Virus record (IMG/VR): IMGVR_UViG_3300031403_000021 | Span: 1 to 38,226 of that record | Reading direction: 5' to 3' (one strand) | Source: a virus | Length of the DNA stretch: 38,226 nucleotides | Shown here: positions 8,161-16,554 of the stretch, in pieces | Numbering within the stretch: position 1 is the stretch's first letter | Layout: each line of letters starts with the position of its first letter | The notes under the pieces: model-generated | What the model was told of the DNA's origin: nothing | What the model saw: the letters and a program-made list of their open reading frames with translations, nothing else | The model's database searches: none | Position numbers and translations under genes: made by a program

Positions 8161-8375
8161 TTATTTACTACCGTTTCCATATATCCACTTAATTCACTTA
8201 TCCAAACATTCTTCTACACTCCTTCAACTCAAACAAGTAATTAATCATCAATCTTTTTTCTTCACTAGATACATCAAAACCTCTCACTCCCAAACCTGGA
8301 TTCTCATAATACATCTACTTCATAATCTTTCAAACTTTTTCTCTATACTCATCACCAGTAAACAAAACAATAAAA
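8161..8375 (-). CDS. Small gene of unclear frame
   Basis: Two readings compete. Frame A (MSIEKKFERLG..., 8161-8352, 63 aa) is open with UGA = Gly. Frame B has more typical codon use: LLFTGDEYREKV-GKIMK, then an in-frame TAG at 8315-8317, then MYYENPGLGVRGFDVSSEEK to a TAA at 8198-8200. Frame B may be a gene broken by TAG, or only its last 38 codons (8198-8314) may be used. I cannot decide; no family recognised. Confidence 0.35.
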
Positions 8376-8570
8376 TTAAAGTTTAATCCCTATATCAGCA
8401 AACTTCCTCAAACTATAAAAACTTATTCTTTTTCTTTTCTTAAAATTAAAATAGGTGCTTACATCCAATCCTACTTTCTTCATCAACTCCTCAATTCACA
8501 TATAGTTCTCATCCATATACTTTTCTATCTTACTTTGCATCTTTCATGTAAACTCCTTTCATTTATGCAT
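8376..8570 (-). CDS. Small HTH (Cro-like) protein, 64 aa
   Basis: Contains YMGIEELMKKVGLDVSTYFN (about residues 23-43), shaped like a helix-turn-helix of Cro/XRE type, followed by a basic stretch, FKKRKRISFYSLRKFADIGI, that matches the recognition-helix tail of such regulators. Placed just downstream of an AGACATTGA promoter (8607-8639) that lies inside the NinG-like gene. A candidate for the repressor acting on the 8107 or 1355 palindromes. Confidence 0.55.
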
Positions 8571-8571
8571 C

Positions 8572-9129
8572 CTAACTCTCAAATAATATAAAATCATATT
8601 CCATCCTGTATATATCTTTTCCACCTTTATTCAATGTCTTTTCCCATATACTTTCTATTTCCTTCACTGCTCTCTTACACTCGGCTCTCAAATCCTGCAA
8701 CTCCCATATCTTCCATTGCTTCAATTCTTGCCACCTTCTCCTATCCAACTCCTCACTCGTACCTTCTCAATAAATCCTATTCAATGCCTTACAATATAAC
8801 ATCTGCTCTCCACTCCCATAAGTATTGTCATAGTTACTTTGAAAATGCACATTTTTTTCCTCAAAAATTATACTCTTATATTTCCTACTAAAGCAATGTC
8901 ATGCATGAGCTTTCTTATAATGAATCAACTTTGCCTTCACTCCTCCTTCTATTTCTGCCTGCTTCTGTGTTATACAATAACCATGCCCAGGAACTCACCC
9001 AACAACCCACTTGGCATCTCTCATCCTAATAAATTTGCTAAAGTCATTCCATACTGCCCTCATCATCCATGTTTTATTTATAGTCACTCCATCCTTACAA
9101 AATTTCTTAGTCTTTCAAGATAATCACAT
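8572..9129 (-). CDS. NinG/Rap-like recombination nuclease, 185 aa
   Basis: The order matches lambda NinG (Rap): VWNDFSKFIRMRDAKWVV, a middle GYCITQ in place of the usual CISCG, the HNH-like AGHCFSRKYKSIIFEEKNVH (family pattern GHYxxRG...FxExNVHxQC) with QSNYDN, and a C-terminal helical region RRRWQELKQWKIWELQDLR. NinG proteins are Holliday-junction nucleases that help phage recombination and replication. Some zinc-binding Cys of the family are missing here. Starts at ATG 9127-9129 with UGA as second codon. Sits with other replication genes. Confidence 0.65.
8607..8639 (-). promoter_or_regulatory. AGACATTGA-type promoter inside gene end
   Basis: AGACATTGA (8631-8639) with -35 TTGAAT (8629-8634), 16-base spacer and -10 TATACA (8607-8612). 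Lies in the last 25 codons of the NinG-like gene and points to the HTH gene at 8376-8570. Confidence 0.65.
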
Positions 9130-9156
9130 TAATTAGTATCTCCTACGATATAAAAA

Positions 9157-9837
9157 TTACTTCAAATATACTCCTCTTATCAATCTGTAATTTTTATCAT
9201 TCCCTAGAACCTCCATAGCAACTGCATCTTTCCCAATAGAAATCATTGTCTCTTCTCCACCTAATCTAGTACACCCATTAATAAACTTCTTCAAACTAAC
9301 ACAACTCATCACATAAGATTTTGGTGAACCTATGATGGTATCTAATGATGCATTCAATACTGGCTGTAAATACTTACTCCAATCTTTTGCTTCTGAAATC
9401 TTTTTTCCTTTCTTCAAATTCTTCTCCTCTTCTTCTATATGGTCTGCAACTTCTTGCTCTCTCAAATTTGATTCATTATACACCTCATCAGTAATACTAT
9501 GGTTTCAATCCTTATCATACAAATAAGCAACCTTCTTTTTAGTATTCCATTTTATCGCTGCAATATTCTTCAAAGTGAAAAATATATCATAAGCAATATA
9601 TATCGGTCCACTATCCCAATTAAATCCAACCAATAAATCATCCCAGGTAATATCATTTGGTAAACTTAATACCATTTGGAATATTGTATATTGATTAGTA
9701 ACCACTACCTCTTTCTTATCTCTATCAAATTTGATGCAATTAAATCTCTTCAACTTATTATGCCCACCACTCAAATAATTTCCAAACAAATCTTTAATGG
9801 TTCATAACTCTACTCATTCAAATAACAATCCTTTCAT
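9157..9837 (-). CDS. Possible sliding-clamp-like protein, 226 aa
   Basis: Begins MKGLLFEGVELGTIKDLFGN and then has FNCIKFDRDKKEVVVTN, a beta-hairpin-rich pattern like the start of a DnaN domain. The end, SLKKFINGCTRLGGEETMIS...YRLIRGVYLK, resembles the last domain of beta clamps, which finish YxxVIMPM. It is much shorter than bacterial DnaN (about 366 aa), so it would be two domains at most. The middle has an acidic/basic helix, DHIEEEEKNLKKGKK. Clamp identity is an inference from pattern and from the replication-gene context; a structure prediction could overturn it. Confidence 0.4.
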
Positions 9838-9870
9838 CTGATACACACATAACAACATAAAAACAAGACT

Positions 9871-10137
9871 TTACGCCTTAGAACAACCAACACAAATCTT
9901 CTTAGCATCACACAACTTACATTCCTTCCCTAACTCCTCTCATCATAAATATAAACTCACCTGGTAACTCATATCAACTTCTCCACTCATTCACTCTACT
10001 TCTATACCGGCAATGAATCTTGTGATTCACTCACCACACCATCTAACATTCATCACATTATACTCTCTCCATTCTCACTCACCATCTTTCATCCTGGCAA
10101 CCATCTTACTCTCCTTATTAATTTCTACCAACTTCAT
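9871..10137 (-). CDS. Protein with C-terminal zinc site, 88 aa
   Basis: Ends CKLCDAKKICVGCSKA, a CxxC-x5-CxxC metal site at about residues 73-85. The N-terminal part is beta-rich (KMVARMKDGEGEWREYNV). It overlaps the start of the preceding gene's end by 20 bases. Function unknown. Confidence 0.6.
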
Positions 10138-10348
10138 TACTCCTAACATAAGAAACTAAATCAGGCAAATAACTTCTCTTCCATGCAACTCATTCTTTCT
10201 CATCTGATTCCTTCTGCTTCATCATCTCTCTATCAAATTCATAATACTTTCAAGAAATCATGATTCAACCAGTAAATCTTGCAATAGCTAACTGTGAATT
10301 GCACCAATATCTATAATAGATTCTTCACTGTGTATCTTCTCATGCCAT
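10118..10348 (-). CDS. Hypothetical protein, 76 aa
   Basis: Starts MAGEDTQGRIYYRYWCNSQL and has ARFTGGIMISGKYYEFDREM, then a basic Trp/Tyr-rich end. An overlapping frame at 10352 is shorter and less likely. No family recognised. Confidence 0.5.
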
Positions 10349-10365
10349 CACATGTATCAAAAAAA

Positions 10366-10575
10366 CTAAACTGTATACTCCAACACTACCATCTCCATTA
10401 CTCTATCTATACCTCTATTAAATCATCTCTCATTCTCATCCCTAGGGTTGCAATATTTTTCTCCATTCATTCTATTTAATAACACCTCCACTAACTCTCA
10501 TCACTCTTCAATCATTTCACTTCTTTTATCTTCTTCCTCCTGCCACTTCAACCATTCATAATATCTCTTATTCAT
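10366..10575 (-). CDS. Hypothetical protein, 69 aa
   Basis: Helical and charged: MNKRYYEWLKWQEEEDKRSE and ELVEVLLNRMNGEKYCNPRD. The start is 25 bases after the zinc-finger gene's stop. No family recognised. Confidence 0.55.
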
Positions 10576-10600
10576 ATCTCCAATAAACAATTAAATATCT

Positions 10601-10801
10601 CTAACCTCATACCATACAATAATCACAAGCACTTCAAAATCATTCCATATCTCTTCAACACACTACACACTCTCACTCTTCTTTTTCTTCCTTATGAAAT
10701 TCCTCGCAACAACTATCTTCTCAACACATGAAAACCCTTACAAAATTATCTGTCATCTCTTTTTCTTCTGTATCTTCTCCACATATCACACAACTTCACA
10801 T
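10601..10801 (-). CDS. Cys-rich zinc-finger protein, 66 aa
   Basis: Three CxxC pairs, SCVICGED (residue about 4), CVVCGRD and CDYCMVGG, plus a CGEDSCCEEFH cluster, suggest one or two structural zinc sites. UGA is the second codon (M-G-S). First gene after the terminator at 10821-10856. Function unknown. Confidence 0.6.
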
Positions 10802-10820
10802 CACCACAATACTACAATCT

Positions 10821-10856
10821 AAAGAAAAGCAACCACCAGGACTTCCCAATGGTTGC
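10821..10856 (-). terminator. Intrinsic terminator
   Basis: Minus strand GCAACCA (10850-10856) pairs with TGGTTGC (10829-10835) across a 14-base loop and is followed by TTTTCTTT. It sits just after the stop at 10864. Confidence 0.65.
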
Positions 10857-10863
10857 CAACCAA

Positions 10864-11190
10864 CTAAGCTAAATTGGTTTCAAATTCTGCAATAGCATCC
10901 TTCAATCCTGGAATCAACTCTTCTGCTACATCCAAAGCATCTCCTAATTTTCATAGGCGAGTTAGCACTTCTGCATCTTCCAATGGTCCACTACTCTTTC
11001 AAGAAAAATTACCATAACTAACAACATTCCCACGAACTTCATGAGGTTGTAGAAAACCAAGTTCCTTCATAGCTTCAACCAAAGCAATCGCAGGCTTCAA
11101 CAACCCATCCATTCCAGAAACTTGAAACAATCTTGCATGCAATACATGCGAAGCCTTCACATCTTTTGCAGTTCTTCTGTAAGTACTCAT
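10864..11190 (-). CDS. Hypothetical protein, 108 aa
   Basis: Starts MSTYRRTAKDVKASHVLHAR, contains GMDGLLKPAIALVEAMKELG and ends EELIPGLKDAIAEFETNLA. Few UGA codons and more GC-rich codons (GCG, CGC, TTC) than its neighbours, resembling the well-expressed structural genes. Followed by a good terminator, so it closes its operon. No family recognised. Confidence 0.65.
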
Positions 11191-11241
11191 AACAATAATT
11201 CATAAGGAATAAAAAACCTTCAACCCTTCTTTGGCATAATC

Positions 11242-11502
11242 CTATACACTACCAAAGGGTCATTCTTTCTTCTTCTGTCTCCAATACTCCAGGCTCAATA
11301 GACATCCAATAAGAAATGTAACCAATAAGGATTCCCAAAAATTAATATAATTGAACTCTCCAAACCTATTCATTATCCAAACAAATCAATTAATAATCAC
11401 TCTTAAAAAAACAGCGAATCACATATAAGCAACCAACATCATTGCAAAATAACTAAGACTTCATGCAACTCACATCAAATCAATTCTCTTTCTTTTACGC
11501 AT
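11242..11502 (-). CDS. Two-segment membrane protein, 86 aa
   Basis: Basic start MRKRKRIDLM, then hydrophobic segments at about 14-40 (SLSYFAMMLVAYMGFAVFL) and 55-72 (FWESLLVTFLIGCLLSLEYW), then a Lys-rich tail: a small inner-membrane protein. Overlaps the 33-aa membrane peptide by 8 bases. Could serve as antiholin, holin or a host-membrane factor; unknown. Confidence 0.6.
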
Positions 11503-11596
11503 AGAACATAGACACAACAAAATAAAAAGCAATAAACACCAGGACTGATGCAATCACTATACTACTAATCACTAAACACTTCTCCAACTTACCCAT
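11495..11596 (-). CDS. Tiny membrane protein, 33 aa
   Basis: A single hydrophobic helix, VISSIVIASVLVFIAFYFVV, covers most of the protein after MGKLEKCL. Uses TAA and overlaps the next membrane protein by 8 bases, which suggests coupled translation. Function unknown. Confidence 0.5.
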   Translation of the reverse strand: MGKLEKCLVISSIVIASVLVFIAFYFVVSMFYA

Positions 11597-11617
11597 CAAT
11601 ACTCATAAGAATAAAAA

Positions 11618-12007
11618 CTAAATATCTCCATTCTCCATTAATCTTTCTATATATCTTCTTATCTCACCTATACTCTCAAATCACTTCCCTACCCTTCACC
11701 TCTTCACCTTCTCCCTTCTTTCCAACAACTCTATCACTTTCCCATTCTGACTATACATGAAATCTTTTATGCTTCACTCCTTTCAATCACACTCCTCACT
11801 AAACCTATACTCCTTCTTATCATACAACTCTCATCCAATCATTATCTTCCCTAGTCAATTATTGGCTGCTAAATCATGGCTTATATCTTCCCAATCATCT
11901 TCATTAACAAATACATGAATATCTTTTAAATACCCATCATCTCCACTCCTTCACTTAAATATTAATCTCCTCTTCTTCTTGTATTCTATTATTCATGTAT
12001 CAGTCAT
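11618..12007 (-). CDS. Hypothetical protein, 129 aa
   Basis: N-terminal beta-rich (TGIIEYKKKRRLIFKGRSGD), then acidic NEDDWEDISHDLAANNG, then a basic helix ELLERREKVKRGRVGKG. Lies directly after the replication initiator; a helper in replication is possible. No family recognised. Confidence 0.55.
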
Positions 12008-12087
12008 AACCCAACAACACTACTAAAGTAAAATAATCATATCAATATTTAAACATAATTCAAGTCTTTTTCAAGTTCAATTCAATT

Positions 12088-12990
12088 CTAGGCACTTGCA
12101 TAACTTCTACCACTTCCACTCTTTTTCTTTTTCTTCATCTCTAATTCAATATAGGTACTGGCTCACTGCAACAATCAAACAAACTTTGGTATCCCATTTT
12201 TCATCTTCTTTCTTAATCCACAAAGGCTTATCAAGTTTCATCTCCAAAACCTACTATCCTGCAAACCAAACTTTAAAGACAATTCAATAGTAGTCCAATT
12301 ATATCCATCTAACCTATTCAATTCCAACAACCCATCTATCCAATCATTCTTAAACTTCTTCTCTCACTTCTTCTTAATCCAATGAACATTTATTGGCTCA
12401 TCACATCTCTCTTCCCAAAACCAACTAGCTATCCTCAATGCTTCACTAAAATTAAACTTTTCTTCCTCTGATAAATCTGTGGTAACCAATGGAGCATTTT
12501 TCTTTTTAACTATAGTAGCATTTTTAGTTTTAACTACTGGAGCATTTAGTACCCCATTTTTACCAGGACTGGGTTTTTCCATGGCATGGTTTTTCGATGG
12601 TATGGGTTTATCATCCATAACCCTCTTTTTTGATGTTATGGTATTACTCCCTATTCTATACTTGTGGTAGATACCAACATAATGTCCTTTAATCCTTCAT
12701 TGCTCATCTAACTTCTTAATACTCTTAATCATTCATAACTCCAACAACACTCACTTAGCTTTCCTAAACTTACCTTCACTCCAGGGCTTTCACTCTCATC
12801 AACAAGCCTTCATCATGAACTTATCTAATGAGAAAGTTTCTTTCGTATCTTGAATCCTGGATTGTCTTAGATACTGAAAGAATAAATAAAAGGCACTATC
12901 ACCATTCTTATAACCTCTGAATAAATCCAAAGTAGGCAAGGTAGTTCCTACCACTACATCAACTCCATTCTCCTCATAACCATAAGACAT
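12088..12990 (-). CDS. Replisome organiser-like replication initiator, 300 aa
   Basis: Residues about 20-95 form a winged-helix region (FYLFFQYLRQSR, then KPWSEGKFRKAKGVLLELGM), as in phage O/DnaD-type initiators. A low-complexity linker follows with a repeated Asn-Ala-Pro/Thr pattern (about 135-175). The C-terminal domain, SEALRIASWFWEERC ... ELNRLDGYNWTTIELSLKFG and DSRFWRGNLIS, has the DG...I...D..FW...I.S pattern of phage replisome organisers that recruit the host helicase. Starts at ATG 12988-12990, 28 bases after the terminator of the structured RNA. No helicase or polymerase was recognised in the genome, so host machinery is likely used. Confidence 0.65.
12480..12560 (-). repeat. Short degenerate repeats in initiator linker
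   Basis: The element GGAGCATTT / GTAGCATTT with flanking TTTTAACTA recurs three times and encodes the linker units NAPVVK, NATIVK and NAPLVT. It is a coding repeat, possibly a flexible tether; an iteron-like origin function cannot be excluded because many phage origins lie inside the initiator gene. Confidence 0.4.
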
Positions 12991-13018
12991 ATTTATATTT
13001 CTTTTTAAATAAACTAAC

Positions 13019-13042
13019 AAAAAAAACCCTATCATCGTAGGG
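13019..13042 (-). terminator. Intrinsic terminator of the structured RNA
   Basis: Minus strand CCCTA-CGATGA-TAGGG followed by eight T. One of the cleanest terminators of the genome. Confidence 0.8.
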
Positions 13043-13130
13043 CTTCTTTTTGATTGGTGTATTTCCTTCTATTCGTTTCCATACCGTAGGGGGTACTTCC
13101 TGCCCTACAAGGAATATACACACCAACTAA
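13019..13130 (-). ncRNA. Structured RNA with own promoter and U8 terminator
   Basis: A promoter at 13136-13163 should start this RNA near 13129. Its ends pair: TTGGTGT and TTCCTT segments of 13109-13126 with 13054-13068 (7 + 6 bp around an internal loop). A 6-bp stem, GTAGGG/CCCTAC (13103-13108 with 13086-13091), lies inside, and TACC/GGTA (13082-13085, 13092-13095) can form an alternative helix or pseudoknot. It ends with CCCTACGATGATAGGG (13027-13042) and U8 (13019-13026). No reading frame is needed to explain it. The terminator stands 28 bases before the replication initiator ATG, so it may be a free small RNA or an attenuating leader. No known family recognised. Confidence 0.7.
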
Positions 13131-13135
13131 TAAAT

Positions 13136-13163
13136 CTTATAATTATCCTTTTTACTTTTTCAA
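13136..13163 (-). promoter_or_regulatory. Promoter of structured RNA / replication initiator
   Basis: Minus strand TTGAAA (13158-13163), 16 bases, TATAAG (13136-13141). The -35 lies in the last codons of the gene at 13152-13610. It lacks the AGACA extension of the late promoters. Confidence 0.65.
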
Positions 13164-13610
13164 CACCATTTCACTTCTCTTCATCATTACTTGCTTTTCA
13201 AATCACTCTTTCAAGAAATGCAAATATTGTCATGTACTCAATATATCTTCCACATTAGTCTCATAAGTATCTTTACTATGTTTTTCTTTCACCAGGACTT
13301 TTATATTCCCAAACTTTCATAGTAGATACCTTAGAAACATATCACAGAATCAATATGCCAGGCTCTTATAATGGAAGTGGTAGTTCTCATCTCTCTTCAC
13401 TACCAATACTGGTTCATCACCATTCCACTTATATTTCTTCACACATCATATATTCCTCCTGGAAGAACCAACCTTTCACTTCAATACTAGATAATAAGTT
13501 AATTGGCTTTTCCTTCTACACTCTTCCAGGAAGTTTCTATTATCATCCTGCTTTACACACTTTCATCTCTCTATCTTATTCTTAACCCAGGCAGGCACAT
13601 TCCTTCCCAT
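13152..13610 (-). CDS. Hypothetical protein, 152 aa
   Basis: Basic protein starting MGRNVPAWVKNKIERG, with CRRKSQLTYYLVLKGKVGSS and a Lys-rich end QVMMKRSEMVLKK. It ends the SSB operon and its 3' end carries the promoter for the structured RNA. Replication or recombination role by position only. Confidence 0.6.
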
Positions 13611-13634
13611 CCTATCCACTTCTAAATTATAAAA

Positions 13635-14108
13635 TTAAGTAGTAGCTTTTATTTCTTGTTGCATTCTAAAGAAATAATCTTTCCACACTCACATTCCTTT
13701 TACACTATACCCACTATACTTTCTATCTAATCTCTTCAAATCAGCATCCCAACTACTCAAAACTCTTATCTCATCACTCAAATCAGCATCTACTAATCTA
13801 TTTGTCGCAGCATCACTCTTTTGGTCTGGTCTCAGTTTATTGAACAAAGCAACCTTCTTCTCTTCTAAGGCACTCTTATACTCAATCCAACATCTCCACC
13901 CATCAGCAAGAGCATCATTGAATGCAATAATCAACATCACCCAATCCATATACACATCATAATCCAAACTCTCTTCCAACTTACCCATCTTCTCCACTAC
14001 CTGGACACATATAGTATCTATACTCTCTACACTATACACTCCATGCTCTCTATCATATTCATTATCTGCTATTAATTTTACGCTATCAATATGTTTTCAT
14101 GCTTTCAT
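13635..14108 (-). CDS. Hypothetical helical protein, 157 aa
   Basis: Mostly helical (VQVVEKMGKLEESLDYDVYM, CWIEYKSALEEKKVALFNK) and ending WKDYFFRMQQEIKATT. Only one UGA after the first few codons, so its core is open in the standard code too. Follows the SSB-like gene by 70 bases. The general shape resembles phage recombination accessory proteins, but no motif proves it. Confidence 0.6.
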
Positions 14109-14178
14109 AATTTATACAAAAAATAATTTAAAAGAAAGTGGAGGAATCACACCCCCACAAATATCATTCTATTCTCTA

Positions 14179-14802
14179 CTAGAAAGGTACATCATTATCA
14201 ACATCCTCATCAACAATCTTTTTCTCTAAGGCTTCTGCATATTCAGGTGACTTCATTATTTTCTCCTGGAGAAAGTTTGGTAGGGTATCAAATACCTTCA
14301 CATCAAATTCATCCAAATCAAACAACTTACTATCATTAACTTGTTTAAATTTCTTCTTAGCATCCTTTTGTTCTTTTGCATCCAAATCATAGATAGTTCC
14401 AATATTCACATAAGGAGCATTATGAATCACTTTAATCTGACACCTCATTCAAACCAAATCATCTAGGTTCACCTCACTAGCTTCCTCATCTGTCATCTCA
14501 TTCTGCTTACCCAACATAGCTTCAATCATTCTTCTCATGTGAGAACTACCATAGGTAGAAAAAGTATACTCTTGACTTACTACACATGGCTTCTCTCCAT
14601 CTCATTCCTTGAACTCATGTAAGAACTCTGGTAACTCCCATGTAATAAATACTCTTCTCTTCTCACTCTTCCCATAGGTCTTACTATTAATCTCCTGCGT
14701 TCAACAGTCAATAATAGAATACAGAGTTGCATGACATTTTCCCGCAGGAATAATTTGGGTCATGTCCGTTCTTTCACTGGTTCACCCTTTGTGTGCTTTC
14801 AT
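14179..14802 (-). CDS. SSB-like protein with acidic DVPF tail, 207 aa
   Basis: The last residues, DEDVDNDVPF, form the acidic Pro-Phe tail typical of bacterial and phage single-strand DNA-binding proteins (compare DDDIPF), which recruits partner proteins. The N-terminal half has an OB-fold-like pattern: GKCHATLYSIIDCGTQ, GKSEKRRVFITWELPEF, then CVVSQEYTFSTYGSS. Length is near that of phage SSBs. Start ATG (14800-14802) with TATTATTAATA in front and no Shine-Dalgarno. Second gene of an operon behind a TATAAT promoter and upstream palindrome. Confidence 0.6.
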
Positions 14803-14881
14803 TATTAATAATAGGTATAAAAAATAAAAATACCTCTTTCACATTCCCACCCTACCTACCAAATGAATGTGTTATTCTATT

Positions 14882-15127
14882 CTAAATCTTTGTGACTATT
14901 TCTATTATCTCATTCCATCTTATCTTATCTTTCGTATCAGTCCACCAAACCAACTCAATTTGTTTCTTAATTAACTTCAACCTATTACTCAATCACCTCT
15001 CAATTCTCCCATAAACTCATTCACTTTCAATCAACCTGGCTCATAGGTCATCAAATACCCTCTTACCATCCAATATCAATAATTGTATCTTCTCTAAGCT
15101 CTTCTCATTACACATCTTCATCTTCAT
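14882..15127 (-). CDS. Hypothetical protein, 81 aa
   Basis: Starts MKMKMCNEKSLEKIQLLILD; three ATGs in frame (15125, 15119, 15113) make the exact start uncertain. Helical and basic, ending ELVWWTDTKDKIRWNEIIE. First gene of the replication operon. No family recognised. Confidence 0.55.
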
Positions 15128-15159
15128 TAGTTTTTTACTGATTAAATATATTAATATAT

Positions 15160-15218
15160 ATTATATTGTTTCTTCTTCATAATTCAAGTATATATCGACT
15201 TTATTTAGTACTAAATAA
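15160..15218 (-). promoter_or_regulatory. Replication-operon promoter with upstream palindrome
   Basis: Minus strand TTGAAT (15182-15187), 16 bases, TATAAT (15160-15165). A perfect 18-bp palindrome, TTATTTAGTACTAAATAA (15201-15218), ends 14 bases upstream of the -35, a position typical of an activator site. Only 33 bases separate the -10 from the first ATG. Confidence 0.7.
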
Positions 15219-15231
15219 TTTACTTAATAAG

Positions 15232-15261
15232 AAAAAGTGATAGGCTATTAACCATATCACT
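15232..15261 (-). terminator. Intrinsic terminator ending the late lysis operon
   Basis: Minus strand AGTGATATGG (15252-15261) pairs with CCTATCACT (15236-15244), one bulged base, followed by TTTTC. It is 25 bases after the stop of the cysteine peptidase gene. Confidence 0.65.
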
Positions 15262-15285
15262 CTTCCAAAATCTTAATTAATGCTA

Positions 15286-16155
15286 CTACTTACTTCTTAT
15301 CATTGAAAGGTCATTAAGCATTCTCACAATCGCATCTGCCTCATCAACACTATTCCCTCCTTCATAATAAGTATACAATAATTCTCCTCACTCATTCAAG
15401 AACTTGCTGGCTTCTGATTCCCAAGCAACTACTATCTGCTTTCTCGCAGGGGTACTAACTGCATCTCTATGCACATGCAAAGGTAATTTCTCCATATCAA
15501 TATCAAATTTACTAAATATAAAATAACCCCATCCAAATATGCTTCCACTCTCTTTAATCTTTTTATCAATCTCCTTCCACCTATACACATTACTTTCTCT
15601 CTCTGTATAGTTATCTGGCAATATACATTCATTCTCTACCTCTCCATCAACATTTCTCAATGAATGTCCATATACGGTAGCACCTCGACTATTCAATGTC
15701 ACAACTGAATCTTCATTTCTATCTACATTATATTTTAGGTTTCCTCTATATCCTGTCACCATACTCCATCATGCACTCATCAATAAATAATAATCTTCAC
15801 TTCCTACTCTCACTCTTCCATAGCTATATCCTTCTTTCTTGCACACAAAAGAAACAGCACTTTTCACCCACCATCCTACATTCTCATCAAATCACAACGC
15901 ATCAGCTTCATAAGTAGCTTCCTTAAGATACTCATTACTAAACTCCTTCCCTATATAATCACTCAAAGCTCCATAACTCGCAACTATCGTACAACTATTT
16001 CTCCTTATATCATTCTGATTATACACGATTCATCACTTAGCAAATGAACTCGTTGGCTTCTGTATCTCATCCATATCAAAAACATTTCCCATTATCCAAT
16101 CACCTTCCTCCAATCATTCTCCTATACATCCATACTCTATTTCAGTATTTTTCAT
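15286..16155 (-). CDS. Papain-like cysteine peptidase, possible lysis enzyme, 289 aa
   Basis: The pattern RRNSCTIVASYGALSDYIGK (Cys about residue 55, followed by a small-residue helix) and ATVYGHSLRNVDGE (His about 164, then Asn/Asp) matches the catalytic layout of papain/C39-like cysteine peptidases; the spacing of about 110 residues fits. FSNEYLKEATYEADALGFDE between them matches the substrate-groove helices. It directly follows the holin gene and precedes a terminator, the usual place of an endolysin, so it may cut peptidoglycan peptides or mature virion/tail proteins. The C-terminal part is helical. The catalytic assignment is from motifs only. Confidence 0.55.
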
Positions 16156-16178
16156 GATACACAATTAATAATAAAATC

Positions 16179-16211
16179 ATTCGTTTACTATTCGTTTACT
16201 ATTCGTTTACT
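16179..16211 (-). repeat. Three tandem 11-bp repeats
   Basis: ATTCGTTTACT occurs three times perfectly and without gaps (16179-16189, 16190-16200, 16201-16211). The last unit holds the final codons and stop of the holin gene; the others lie in the 43-base gap before the peptidase gene. Slippage here would change the spacing and the holin C-terminus. Confidence 0.9.
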
Positions 16212-16456
16212 TTCTTCTTCAAAAAGAAGTTATATGCCATTACTGCAAATAGTCACACTTGACTTACAAAACTCATAATCTCTTTTTGTAATACGTCAGG
16301 TATAGCATACTGGAATCCAGTATAAACCAAACCAAACACAAAACACATCACCACTAGACTAATCTCTCCACTCAAATTACTTTTGTTTTTCAAAAGATTC
16401 ACCAGGTAATTCATTAATGGTACTGCAATAATAACCAATACTGTTTCCATAGACAT
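16199..16456 (-). CDS. Holin-like membrane protein, 85 aa
   Basis: Three hydrophobic segments: METVLVIIAVPLMNYLVNLL (residues 3-22), EISLVVMCFVFGLVYTGF (about 31-48) and VSQVGLFAVMAYNFF (about 62-76), with a basic end, LKKKVNE. This is the size and topology of small phage holins, and it precedes the peptidase gene. The ATG at 16454-16456 was preferred; ATG at 16481-16483 would add MFIFFLFVK. Confidence 0.7.
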
Positions 16457-16487
16457 TTTCACAAAAAGAAAAAAGATAAACATATAT

Positions 16488-16520
16488 GGTTTATCCTTCT
16501 TCAATCTTTTATCAATGTCT
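16488..16520 (-). promoter_or_regulatory. AGACATTGA-type promoter of the lysis genes
   Basis: AGACATTGA (16512-16520) with -35 TTGATA (16510-16515). At the 16-base spacing the -10 is TAAACC (16488-16493), the weakest of the nine copies. Confidence 0.45.
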
Positions 16521-16554
16521 ATTCCAATCTACTTAAACACTTGCTCTTCAATAA

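Noticed and set aside
12480-12560. CRISPR or iteron array
   Set aside because: The repeats are degenerate, only three, spaced by 20-30 bases and in coding frame; no CRISPR-like array is present in the window.
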